A DNA stretch of 47,532 nt from an uncultured Hyphomicrobiaceae bacterium (GTDB taxonomy: Bacteria; Pseudomonadota; Alphaproteobacteria; Rhizobiales; CALHAX01). The translations under genes were made by a program, and so were the position numbers. The DNA is taken from the NCBI GenBank assembly GCA_937931785.1, contig CALHAX010000026.1, positions 1 through 47,532 on the forward strand. The letters are read 5' to 3'. This document shows positions 1 to 8,730 of the stretch, one piece after another. Below the pieces are notes generated by a model that saw only the letters and a program-made list of their open reading frames with translations, was not told the origin of the DNA and did not search any database. Within the stretch, counting starts at the first letter, position 1; every line of letters starts with the position of its first letter.

Positions 1-1
1 A

Positions 2-952
2 CCAACGGGCACCAACGCAGTTGAAGCAGCATTGAAGATCGCCCGCAAGGTTACGGGGCGCTCCAATGTGATCAGTTTCACGAACGGCTTTCACGGCGTA
101 TCGCTCGGATCATTGGCGTTGACCGGAAATAAATTCCTGCGGAAAGCCGCCGGAGTGGAATTACCTGGCGCAACACAGATGCCGTATGATGGCTATCTTG
201 GTGACAGTGGTGATACGATCGCATTTATCGATCGGATGCTATCCGACGCCTCAAGCGGCATGGATCTTCCAGCCGCAATGATCGTGGAAACGGTCCAGGG
301 CGAAGGAGGTCTCAACGCCGCAAGCATAGAGTGGCTCAAAAGTCTCCGCCAGCTGTGCGATAATCATGACATTCTTCTGATCGTCGATGATATTCAGGCG
401 GGTTGCGGTCGCACCGGTACCTTCTTCAGTTTCGAGCCTGCCGGTATCGTACCGGACATCGTGACACTATCAAAGTCGTTGTCCGGTTACGGCGTTCCAT
501 TTTCTGTGGTTCTCATGAAGCCCGAACACGACGTCTGGGCACCCGGAGAACACAACGGAACGTTTCGTGGCAACAACCACGCTTTCGTCACCGCAACCGC
601 TGCACTCGAAACATATTGGGCAACACCGGATTTCGAAACCGATATCGCCATGAAGTCAGATATCCTCGAAGACAGTCTCCAGAAGTTGGTTAATACGTTC
701 CCGGAAGATCTTGTACGTATCAAGGGGCGCGGAATGATGCGCGGTATTGAATGTGCCGATCCGACCCGTGCAGCTGCAATAACATCAACTGCATTTCAAA
801 ATGGTTTGATCATTGAACGCGCCGGCCCACGTGATGAGATTATCAAGTGTCTTATGGCATTGACCATCACCCAGGAACAATTAGTTGAAGGCCTTGATGT
901 ACTTTCGCTTTGCGTGGATAAAGAATTGCAGTCAGGATCGAAATCATGCTGA
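2..952 (+). CDS. ectB: Diaminobutyrate-2-oxoglutarate aminotransferase, 5' end missing
   Basis: PLP-dependent class III aminotransferase of the EctB family, which converts L-aspartate semialdehyde and an amino donor into L-2,4-diaminobutyrate (Dab). The frame is open to the first base and reads PTGTNAVEAALKIAR at the very start, so about 110 N-terminal residues lie outside the window; the first internal start-like codon (TTG at 32) is not the real start. Visible family motifs are SFTNGFHG, MPYDGYLG, ETVQGEGG, the PLP-pocket segment LLIVDDIQAGCGRTG and the Schiff-base lysine in LSKSLSGYG, followed by NGTFRG. The stop overlaps the next gene by 7 nt (ATGCTGA), implying translational coupling. 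In ectoine operons ectB is followed by ectC; here it is followed by a poly-amino-acid synthetase, which suggests Dab is made as its monomer. Family call is firm; the pathway role is inferred. Confidence 0.92.
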   Translation, partial: PTGTNAVEAALKIARKVTGRSNVISFTNGFHGVSLGSLALTGNKFLRKAAGVELPGATQMPYDGYLGDSGDTIAFIDRMLSDASSGMDLPAAMIVETVQGEGGLNAASIEWLKSLRQLCDNHDILLIVDDIQAGCGRTGTFFSFEPAGIVPDIVTLSKSLSGYGVPFSVVLMKPEHDVWAPGEHNGTFRGNNHAFVTATAALETYWATPDFETDIAMKSDILEDSLQKLVNTFPEDLVRIKGRGMMRGIECADPTRAAAITSTAFQNGLIIERAGPRDEIIKCLMALTITQEQLVEGLDVLSLCVDKELQSGSKSC

Positions 953-3900
953 CTTGCAACACACATGATAACACGCCGCGCTGGCAACCAGGCGAACGTC
1001 TCGACCACCTGTTTGAGGCGCGTTGCGACGCTTTGCACGCTCAAAAGGATGCGGACACGACAGCCGTTGTCACAGATACGGGCACGCTCAGCTTCCGTGA
1101 TCTCGACAATCGTGCCAATCAGGTGGCACGTCATCTGACGAATGAAGGTGTCAGTGCTGGCGATCGCGTTGGCTTGATGTTCGATAAATCGGCAGAGTCC
1201 TACATCGCTCTTCTGGCTGTTCTGAAAATCAACGCAGCCTATGTACCGCTTGATGGCGCCTTTCCAAACGATCGCATTGCGTTCATTCTTGAAGATGCGG
1301 ACGTCAAGGTTCTCGTTGCACAATCCGTGTTTCGCGAAAAACTTGAGAGCTGCGCAATACGTCAGATCTTCATTGACGCAGATACGACTGCTATCGACGC
1401 CTTGCCATCCCACCGTTTGGGCGAAGAGGAAAAATCTGCTCCAAAGAGTGAACTCAGTTATATCATCTACACATCGGGGACGACGGGAAACCCCAAAGGC
1501 GTCGCGATCGATCACGCAAGCATTTGTAATTTTGTTCGTGTTGCTGCCGAGGTCTACGGCATCACCTCAAACGATCGCGTTTACCAGGGCATGACGATCG
1601 CGTTCGACTTCTCGGTCGAAGAACTGTGGGTGCCGCTTCTTGCGGGGGCAGCGCTCGTACCTAGCAAGGCAGGAACAAGTCTTGTTGGCGACGAACTCGC
1701 TGATTTTCTCTCCAGTCGAAAGATCAGTGTCCTTTGCTGTGTGCCAACCTTGCTTGCAACCATCGAGGTTGATCTTCCCGATCTGAAAATTCTCGTGTTG
1801 TCCGGCGAAGCGTGCCCGCAAAATCTCGTGACGCGTTGGCACAAACCAGGTCGCACGCTTTTGAACGCCTATGGCCCGACCGAGGCGACCGTCACTGCGA
1901 CGTTGACAGAACTGTACCCCGAAAAACCAGTTACGATCGGTGTGCCACTCCCAACGTATACAATTGTCATTCTGGATGAAAATGAGGCCAACATTGTCTC
2001 TGAAGGCGCAATGGGTGAAATCGGCATCGCCGGCATCGGGCTGGCAGATGGTTACCTCAACCGTTCAGATCTCACATCGGAAAAGTTCATTCCAGATTTC
2101 CTGGACCTGCCACACAATCCGTCGAAACGCATTTATCGGACCGGTGATCTCGGATGCATCAATGCCGATGGTGAAATTGAGTTCCATGGTCGGATCGACA
2201 CGCAGGTCAAAGTGCGCGGTTACCGGATCGAACTGACTGAAATCGAGTCAGTCCTGATGCAGGTTCCAGGTGTCACGCAAGCCGTTGTCGATGCCTATAC
2301 GTTTGATGATGGCGCAAAGGAACTGGTCGCTTACTACTCCGTCTCGAAGGATTGTGTAGCTGTATGCCAAACCGAAATGCGAGAGACTTTGCGCAAGCAG
2401 GTGCCCTCTTACATGGTACCCAGCTACTTTGAAGAGTTGAACGTTATCCCTCTGACAACCAGCAACAAGGCTGATCGCAAGGCGCTACCAGCTCCAAGCG
2501 GACGGCGTAGTGCGGGGAATGCGACAAATCATGTTGCTCCGCAAACGGAAGCTGAGAAACTTCTCGCAGGCCTCCTCACTGATATCATGCAGATCGATCG
2601 TGTCTCGATTGACGATCACTTCTTCCAGGATCTTGGTGCGCACTCGATGTTGATGGCGCAATTCTCCTCGAAAGTCCGGAAAACAAACGGTCTGTCGGCG
2701 GTGTCGATGATGGACATTTATCTCAACCCCAGCGTTCGCCAATTGGCTGCGCACATCGAGGGTATGTCAGACGAGGCTATCGTGACTGTCGGGGCGGAAG
2801 CGACAGAGCTGCATACACCATCCAATCTCGCGTATTACGGCTGTGGGGCCATGCAGTCGCTCTTCCTGCTCGCTTATGGAGTGTTCGGGTTCTGGATTCT
2901 GGCGATGGGCATCAAATGGTCCTACGCCGCAATAGCCAATCCGTTCGAAGCATACGTCCGCATTGTGGCGTTCGCAGTCGGCGCAACAGGTTTGTTTACC
3001 GCCATTCCCGTAGCCGCGAAATGGCTTCTGGTCGGTCGCTGGACAGCAGATTCGTTCCCGGTCTGGAGTGCAAAATACTTCCGCTTCTGGCTCGTGCGTA
3101 CACTCGTGCAGAGCGCACCGCCGGTTGCATTCAAGGGCGGTCCATTGTTCAACGTTTACCTCCGACTTCTCGGCGCAAAGATTGGTCGCGGTACTGTCAT
3201 TCATGCACGTCAGGTTCCGGTTGCAACCGATTTGTTCAGCGTGGGTGACAATACGCTTCTGCAAACGGATGCCGTGATCACAGGCTATGGTGCGCATGCC
3301 AATACGCTTGCCATTGGATCAGTCGAGATTGGCAATGACGTCTATGTCGGCCATGGCAGCGTTGTCGATAGCGATACTGTCATGGAAGACGGCGCGCAGC
3401 TCGGCCACGCCTCATCGCTTCAGAAGGGGCAGCGTGCAGAAGCTGATACCAGCTACCACGGTTCGCCTGCTGTACAAACGCAGACGAAGTTCTGCACGGT
3501 GGACGGTATGGAATGCACAGGCCTGCGTCGCGGCATCTACACAACTGTGCAAATTGTCTGGTCGATGCTGATCGCCTTGCCGCTCGGCCTGCTGATTGCG
3601 TACCAGCTTTTCCCGATCGCCCAAGGCATGATTTCGGGTCATGCCGCCGCTGACACAAGCGTGGTATCGCTTGCTGGAAGATTGGCACTGGTCTCGGTTG
3701 CGCTATTCTCCGCAGGCCTCGTTTTCGGTTTGATCCGTGTCGCGGTCCTGCCCCGCCTTCTGAACCGCTTCCTCAAGCAAGAGAAAATTTATGTCCTCTT
3801 CGGCGTTCATCACTTCATTCACCAAACTGTTTCAGCCGCGAGCAATTCCAGGTTCTTCAACATCATCTTTGGCGATAGCTCGATGATCGTCCATTACCTG

Positions 3901-5133
3901 AAGTGGATCGGTTGGGAACTGAATACGGTCGAACAGAGTGGGTCGAACTTCGGCACGAACCAGAAGCATGATAATCCTTTCCTGTGCGATATTGGTTCAG
4001 GCACGATGGTGTCCGATGGTCTTGCGATGATCAACACAGAGATGTCCGCATCATCCTTTCGCCTCTGCAAGACATCGATTGGTGACAACAACTACCTGGG
4101 CAACAACATCCAGTTCCCGTCAAACGCAACAACGGGTCGGAATTGCCTGTTGGGCACCAAGGTGATGATCCCGATTGATGGCGTTATACGTGAAAACGTT
4201 GGCCTGCTCGGATCGCCAGCCTTCGAGATCCCACGTGCCGTTGAGCGGGACGTCGACATCAAGTCCAGCATGGACGACGAAACGCGCAGCCTGCGTCTGC
4301 GTCAGAAGAATCGACACAATGCCGTCACCGCACTTGCGTTCCTCGCGATGGTTTGGGGCATGATATTTGTCGCTCTGCTCGTCGGTTACACGGCACTGAT
4401 GGCATACCCGGTCTACGGTTTGTTACCACTCATGTTGGCGGGCATCGGCTTGTCTCTCGCATCGATCGGTGTGTTGGCATTCGCCGAACGTGCAGCATTC
4501 GGCACCGGTAAACTACGCCCACGCACGGTCTCCATTCACGATCCATATTTCTGGAAACACGAGCGCTATTGGAAGTTCGGCGAAACCCCGTTGATGTCTC
4601 TCTTCAAGGGTACGCCGATGAAAAATCTTGTCACAAGCCTGCTCGGCGTGAAAATGGGGGCCAAGGTCTTTGATGATGGTTGCCAATTCATCGACAAGGG
4701 TTTGATCGAGATCGGCGATTTCGCGAACCTGAACGAAGGTGCAACAATCCAGGGGCATTCGCTGGAAGAAGGTGCATTCAAGTCCGACTACATCAAGATT
4801 GGTCGTGGAAGCACACTCGGTGCAGCAGCTTTCGTGCATTACGGTGTTACCGTCGAAGAAAACGTTTTCATCATGCCGGATTGTTTCGTCATGAAAGGCG
4901 AAACACTCGAAGCCAACTCGACCTGGCTTGGCAACCCGGCCAAGGCGATCAATCAGGCCAAGGTGCAGAATGTGACCGAGACGGAAAAGGACACAGTCAG
5001 CCAGAAAACCGTGATATGTCAGACGGTGTTTTCCAACGAGCACATTACCATCTCTCGTGCCGTTCCAACCGGCAAAGTAAAGCAACCGGGCAAACACACT
5101 GCTGAGCCCCACATACACGACAAGGCAGCGTGA
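946..5133 (+). CDS. Pls/PosA-type single-module NRPS: homopoly(amino acid) synthetase
   Basis: Membrane-bound synthetase of 1395 residues resembling epsilon-poly-lysine synthetase (Pls) and PosA. An adenylation domain fills about residues 15-515: core A3 YIIYTSGTTGNPKG near 172, A5 NAYGPTEAT near 307, A7 YRTGDLG near 397, A8 KVRGYRIE, A10 NKADRKALP. A carrier domain follows with LGAHSM and the pantetheinyl Ser567. There is no C, E or TE domain. The rest alternates three soluble segments (about 715-860, 940-1100 and 1190-1345, with left-handed-helix-like hexapeptide stretches) with three pairs of hydrophobic helices starting near 636, 865 and 1125, i.e. six membrane spans as in Pls. In that family the tandem C-terminal domains form isopeptide bonds repeatedly to make a cationic polymer. 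The start at 946 overlaps ectB and the stop overlaps the PPTase gene. Dab as monomer is inferred from ectB; lysine, ornithine or diaminopropionate are not excluded. Confidence 0.9.
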   Translation: MLTCNTHDNTPRWQPGERLDHLFEARCDALHAQKDADTTAVVTDTGTLSFRDLDNRANQVARHLTNEGVSAGDRVGLMFDKSAESYIALLAVLKINAAYVPLDGAFPNDRIAFILEDADVKVLVAQSVFREKLESCAIRQIFIDADTTAIDALPSHRLGEEEKSAPKSELSYIIYTSGTTGNPKGVAIDHASICNFVRVAAEVYGITSNDRVYQGMTIAFDFSVEELWVPLLAGAALVPSKAGTSLVGDELADFLSSRKISVLCCVPTLLATIEVDLPDLKILVLSGEACPQNLVTRWHKPGRTLLNAYGPTEATVTATLTELYPEKPVTIGVPLPTYTIVILDENEANIVSEGAMGEIGIAGIGLADGYLNRSDLTSEKFIPDFLDLPHNPSKRIYRTGDLGCINADGEIEFHGRIDTQVKVRGYRIELTEIESVLMQVPGVTQAVVDAYTFDDGAKELVAYYSVSKDCVAVCQTEMRETLRKQVPSYMVPSYFEELNVIPLTTSNKADRKALPAPSGRRSAGNATNHVAPQTEAEKLLAGLLTDIMQIDRVSIDDHFFQDLGAHSMLMAQFSSKVRKTNGLSAVSMMDIYLNPSVRQLAAHIEGMSDEAIVTVGAEATELHTPSNLAYYGCGAMQSLFLLAYGVFGFWILAMGIKWSYAAIANPFEAYVRIVAFAVGATGLFTAIPVAAKWLLVGRWTADSFPVWSAKYFRFWLVRTLVQSAPPVAFKGGPLFNVYLRLLGAKIGRGTVIHARQVPVATDLFSVGDNTLLQTDAVITGYGAHANTLAIGSVEIGNDVYVGHGSVVDSDTVMEDGAQLGHASSLQKGQRAEADTSYHGSPAVQTQTKFCTVDGMECTGLRRGIYTTVQIVWSMLIALPLGLLIAYQLFPIAQGMISGHAAADTSVVSLAGRLALVSVALFSAGLVFGLIRVAVLPRLLNRFLKQEKIYVLFGVHHFIHQTVSAASNSRFFNIIFGDSSMIVHYLKWIGWELNTVEQSGSNFGTNQKHDNPFLCDIGSGTMVSDGLAMINTEMSASSFRLCKTSIGDNNYLGNNIQFPSNATTGRNCLLGTKVMIPIDGVIRENVGLLGSPAFEIPRAVERDVDIKSSMDDETRSLRLRQKNRHNAVTALAFLAMVWGMIFVALLVGYTALMAYPVYGLLPLMLAGIGLSLASIGVLAFAERAAFGTGKLRPRTVSIHDPYFWKHERYWKFGETPLMSLFKGTPMKNLVTSLLGVKMGAKVFDDGCQFIDKGLIEIGDFANLNEGATIQGHSLEEGAFKSDYIKIGRGSTLGAAAFVHYGVTVEENVFIMPDCFVMKGETLEANSTWLGNPAKAINQAKVQNVTETEKDTVSQKTVICQTVFSNEHITISRAVPTGKVKQPGKHTAEPHIHDKAA

Positions 5134-5867
5134 GCTTCAGGCACCTCGGCATGATTGTTCAGGAACGCATCGGTAGTGTCACTGTGTGGGCAGCAACGCT
5201 GGCCGATGCGCTTCATCTTGATGCCTTTGCAGCCGTGAGTGTTGATGAACTTGAGCGGGCAAAAGAATACAACTCTCTTGCTGATCGCGACCGGTTTCTC
5301 TCCGGTCGCACGCTGCTCCGACATGCATTGTCCCAAACCGTTGACCACACGACAGCAGAAGATGAGTGGACCTTTGAAATTGATCGCTATGGCAAACCAT
5401 CAGTCGCTGGCCACCTTCCGCAACTCGGTTTCAGTATTTCGCATACAGGGAATTGTGCCACGGTCGCCGTCAGCTGCCATGCGGCTGTTGGTGTTGATAT
5501 CGAAGCACGCGAACGTAACGATAAGCAGGAGATCATTTGGGAGTGTTTGACTCCCTGCGAGGCGCGTGACCTCAGCCGCGTCGCGGAACACCAGCAATGG
5601 GACAGGTTTCTCAGCTACTGGACAGCCAAGGAAGCCTGCGCAAAAGCACTCGGCCTCGGAGTTGCAATACCGTTCGACGCAATCGGGATCACGCTTGGTG
5701 CATCACCGACCGCGACGGTTCACTCCAGTTGTTTTACAGATGCAGAATTGATACTGGCGCTCACGACCCTGGAAGTTGACGCGACGGGCTATCGCCTGGG
5801 CGTGGTGACACATGAACAGAAGCGGAGGCTGCAAGCTTCAGAACCGTATCCCGTTCCATCATCGTGA
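5130..5867 (+). CDS. Sfp-type 4'-phosphopantetheinyl transferase
   Basis: Transfers 4'-phosphopantetheine from CoA to a carrier-protein serine, converting it from apo to holo form. The 245-residue length is typical of the Sfp branch. Hallmarks are the Mg/CoA-binding segment GVDIEARERN near residue 120 and the signature WTAKEACAKALGLG near 165, plus the upstream FSISHTGNCA block. The GTG start at 5130 sits in a GTGA overlap with the stop of the synthetase gene, so it is almost surely co-translated and serves that enzyme's Ser567. The gene converges on, and overlaps by 9 nt, the S41-like gene on the other strand. Dedicated activation within a three-gene operon argues that the polymer pathway is self-contained. 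Confidence 0.93.
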   Translation: MSFRHLGMIVQERIGSVTVWAATLADALHLDAFAAVSVDELERAKEYNSLADRDRFLSGRTLLRHALSQTVDHTTAEDEWTFEIDRYGKPSVAGHLPQLGFSISHTGNCATVAVSCHAAVGVDIEARERNDKQEIIWECLTPCEARDLSRVAEHQQWDRFLSYWTAKEACAKALGLGVAIPFDAIGITLGASPTATVHSSCFTDAELILALTTLEVDATGYRLGVVTHEQKRRLQASEPYPVPSS

Positions 5868-7262
5868 AAGAATACGGTCAACGAATTGTCTGGCGGCCAA
5901 CTTGTGCTTGTCTTTCGCTTTCTTACGCTTGCGTACATCGGCAAAGATATCGGGTTGAATTCCTTTCCCCTCCCATAACGTTTTCCGGACATCAAGGTAA
6001 ACTTCATTGGACAAGCTGAGACGCCAACCATTCGGAAGGCGTTTTTCCAGCATGTCCGACAAGATACCCTCAGTCGCATCGCCCACATGTGTCACATTCG
6101 GCAAGGCGCGCAATGCCAGCGTGAAAATCTCCGCCGCACTCGCAGTCTTATGGCTGGTGATGAGAAAAATGGGACCTGTATACCTCTTCCCTTTGCCAGG
6201 CTCGATATAGATCGGCTGTGGCCGCTCGCCTTCGCCATCTCCTGCGTATTTGTAATAGCCAAGCGTGCGTTCAGCGACGAAGCGGCTTGCGATACGACGC
6301 GCAAATGCGTCATCTCCACCCCCGTTCATGCTGACATCGATGATCACGGCTCTGGCGTCCTCGAAAAGCTCCATCGCACGGTCCATCGCATTGTCGATGG
6401 CCTTGCGTCCGCCGCCTGACATCGAACGAATGCTGAGTACGCCAATCTCTTCGTCGATCAATCCAAATCGAATGGCCTTTCCAGCGCCTGTCTCGACGTC
6501 ATCATCGACCAGCTTTTCTCCAATGCCACGCATCCAGTATGATGCCGTATTGCTAGCCTTGCGATCAAGTTTGAAACGCTTCAGGCGATCGGACGCCCGG
6601 GGCCGACCCGCATCAAAACTTCGTTTTGTACCGTTGATCCGTGCCGTCAACGTTACATGTCCGTCGTTAATATTGGAGAGAAGACTTTTTATGATTTTGA
6701 ACAGTTCTTTATCCGAGAGATCGTTGTTGACCTGGTTCCGGTGCATCTCGACAACGCGTGCCCAGTCCACATCCCGGACAGAGAAGAATGCATAGTGCGT
6801 GTTGAAGATTTCAACCAGGGCGTCGAACACGGCAACGGGATGATCCGCCGGTTTCGACAAACACTGCGCGGGCAGCGCGTCAATCTTGTCGAAGGTATAG
6901 GCGTAATTACTGTCATCTGAGGTGAGGTGAATGGTTTGGCCGTTGTTTGAGAACGCGGCCGTTCGGCCAAGATCGTTCAGTTCGGTAGACCCTCGACGTT
7001 GCTCCATGCAGAAGGATTCCGCCACATCGTAGACGCGCGGCTTGCCCTTTCTGAATTCGAGAAGCCAGCCGTACCCCCTTGAACGCCATACACCGCTCAA
7101 CTCTGTCCGTACCGAGGTCGTCATGACGTCTCCCGTGAAAAGTATGGAGCCGACCTCAACAAGGGGTGAATCCACGGGTGGCTTTGTTGAAGTGGCGCGT
7201 TCACTCGTCAGCCATACCAGCAGAACAGCGCCCAATGCCAAGGTTGTGATACGTCGTTTCAA
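5859..7262 (-). CDS. Exported S41-family peptidase-like protein
   Basis: A 467-residue protein with a Lys/Arg-rich N-terminus and hydrophobic stretch (about residues 4-18) fitting a signal peptide, so probably periplasmic. The C-terminal half carries the S41 (tail-specific/tricorn/IRBP-like) fold: strand AVIIDVSMNGGGD near 290-302, then FLITSHKTASAAEIF with the likely nucleophile Ser375, then VGDATEGI and RLSLSNEVYLD. The lysine used by classical Tsp/CtpA proteases about 25 residues after the serine is Ile400 here, so it belongs to the tricorn/IRBP-like subgroup or may be inactive. No PDZ domain was recognised. The first 200 residues are not assigned. It is convergent with the PPTase gene and shares its last 9 nt; no functional link is shown. 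Confidence 0.75.
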   Translation of the reverse strand: MKRRITTLALGAVLLVWLTSERATSTKPPVDSPLVEVGSILFTGDVMTTSVRTELSGVWRSRGYGWLLEFRKGKPRVYDVAESFCMEQRRGSTELNDLGRTAAFSNNGQTIHLTSDDSNYAYTFDKIDALPAQCLSKPADHPVAVFDALVEIFNTHYAFFSVRDVDWARVVEMHRNQVNNDLSDKELFKIIKSLLSNINDGHVTLTARINGTKRSFDAGRPRASDRLKRFKLDRKASNTASYWMRGIGEKLVDDDVETGAGKAIRFGLIDEEIGVLSIRSMSGGGRKAIDNAMDRAMELFEDARAVIIDVSMNGGGDDAFARRIASRFVAERTLGYYKYAGDGEGERPQPIYIEPGKGKRYTGPIFLITSHKTASAAEIFTLALRALPNVTHVGDATEGILSDMLEKRLPNGWRLSLSNEVYLDVRKTLWEGKGIQPDIFADVRKRKKAKDKHKLAARQFVDRILSR

Positions 7263-7480
7263 ATAACACCTGTTCGCTCGGAACGCCGGGAGTTGCGCAC
7301 AGCGATCAATATCTCAGGAACCAGCGTTGTTTTATACTGGGTAATCGTAGGCGAAAAAATGTCACAATCCGTATGACTTGATTTGCGGCGAACCAAACTT
7401 GGTCGCGTAAGAGATCAGAGCGTACACATGGCGCACCTTTCGCGATGGAACATCAGGATTGGTCATTCAATCAATCAGAT

Positions 7481-8638
7481 TCAGTAGGATCGCGGCATAT
7501 CCAGAACATGTTCTGCAATGTAGCTCAGGATCATGTTCGTAGAAATTGGTGCGACCTGGTACAGGCGTGCCTCGCGGTATTTCCGCTCAATGTCGTATTC
7601 CTCTGCGAAACCGAAACCACCATGTGTCTGGACGCATGCTTCGGCAGCGGCCCAGGATGCATCCGCGCAAAGCATCTTGGAAAGGTTCGCTTCTTCGCCT
7701 GGATTTCCGCCTGCTTCAAACCGCATGATCGCCTCATTCAACATCAGTTCTGCGGCGCGCATTTCAGCATAGGCCCTGGCAATCGGAAACTGGACACCCT
7801 GGTTCTGGCCAATCGGGCGCCCGAAGACTTCTCGGTCCGTTGCGTAGCGTGCCGCCTTGTCGATGAACCATTTTGCATCACCAATGCATTCCGCGGAAAT
7901 CAGGATACGTTCAGCATTCATTCCGGAGAGGATGTAGCGAAACCCCTTGCCTTCCTCGCCAATGAGATTGGCGGCAGGAACCGGCATATCGTCAAAAAAT
8001 AGTTCCGTTGTCGCATGGTTCATCATCGTTCGGATCGGGCGAATGGTCAGCGACGCGCCTTTGACCTTGCGCATGTCCACAAGAAAGACGGAGAGACCTT
8101 CCGTTCTTTTCTCAACCTCGTCACGCGGTGTCGTGCGTGCGAGCAGGAGCATGAGGTCCGAATGTTCAGCGCGGGACGTCCAGATTTTCTGTCCGTTGAT
8201 GATATAGGTATCGCCGTCACGGCGTGCTGTTGTGCGGAGTGCCGTTGTATCCGTACCGCTCGTCGGTTCCGTTACGCCGAAAGCTTGAAGGCGCAAGGAT
8301 CCGTCGGCAATGCCTGGCAGGTATTCCAGTTTTTGTGCGTCAGACCCGTGACGCAACACCGTGCCCATCGTATACATTTGCGCATGGCATGCTGCCGCGT
8401 TGCCGCCCGAGTGGTGAATTTCCTCCAGAATTGCTGCACCGGCGGAGATCGGCAGGCCAAGGCCACCATGCGCCTCAGGAATAAGAGCAGAAAGATAACC
8501 AGCGTCGGTCAGTGCCCGCACGAAGGCCGTTGGATAGGCTTGTTCGCGGTCGCAGCGGCGCCAGTATTCGCCGGGAAAGTCAGCGCAGAGTTTCTGAACG
8601 CCATCGCGAATGGCTTGGTGTGAGAGGTCGTAGGTCAT
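7481..8638 (-). CDS. Acyl-CoA dehydrogenase family protein
   Basis: FAD-dependent acyl-CoA dehydrogenase of 385 residues, the usual family length. Landmarks are QAFGVTEPTSGTDTTALRT near residue 130 (FAD/substrate segment), GQKIWTSRAEHSDL and QTHGGFGFAEEYDIER near the C-terminus. The start at 8638 (MTYDLSHQ) is chosen because GGAG lies 6 nt upstream; an in-frame ATG 69 nt further up adds residues unlike the family. The C-terminal segment reads LYQVAPISTNMI where medium-chain enzymes have YEGT, so the usual catalytic glutamate is absent there; the glutamate of ISAECIGDAK on the preceding helix could replace it, as known for isovaleryl-/long-chain-type enzymes. The substrate is unknown. It follows the phosphonate genes on the same strand but has no evident role in that pathway. 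Confidence 0.88.
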   Translation of the reverse strand: MTYDLSHQAIRDGVQKLCADFPGEYWRRCDREQAYPTAFVRALTDAGYLSALIPEAHGGLGLPISAGAAILEEIHHSGGNAAACHAQMYTMGTVLRHGSDAQKLEYLPGIADGSLRLQAFGVTEPTSGTDTTALRTTARRDGDTYIINGQKIWTSRAEHSDLMLLLARTTPRDEVEKRTEGLSVFLVDMRKVKGASLTIRPIRTMMNHATTELFFDDMPVPAANLIGEEGKGFRYILSGMNAERILISAECIGDAKWFIDKAARYATDREVFGRPIGQNQGVQFPIARAYAEMRAAELMLNEAIMRFEAGGNPGEEANLSKMLCADASWAAAEACVQTHGGFGFAEEYDIERKYREARLYQVAPISTNMILSYIAEHVLDMPRSY

Positions 8639-8730
8639 GATGCTCCGCTTGATGGCCTGGTGGTGGTTTCCGCCCCATGTTTGTCCCGAGAGAGACGGTG
8701 ACGACAATCCGGCACAACTATCGGAATAAG

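Noticed and set aside
796-1515. Antisense open frame of 239 codons opposite ectB and the synthetase
   Set aside because: Lies wholly opposite two well-supported genes, has no family motifs and looks like a codon-bias shadow.
7481-8638. Acyl-CoA dehydrogenase as DmdC of the DMSP pathway
   Set aside because: DmdC is much longer (near 590 residues) and this gene is 12 kb away beside phosphonate genes.
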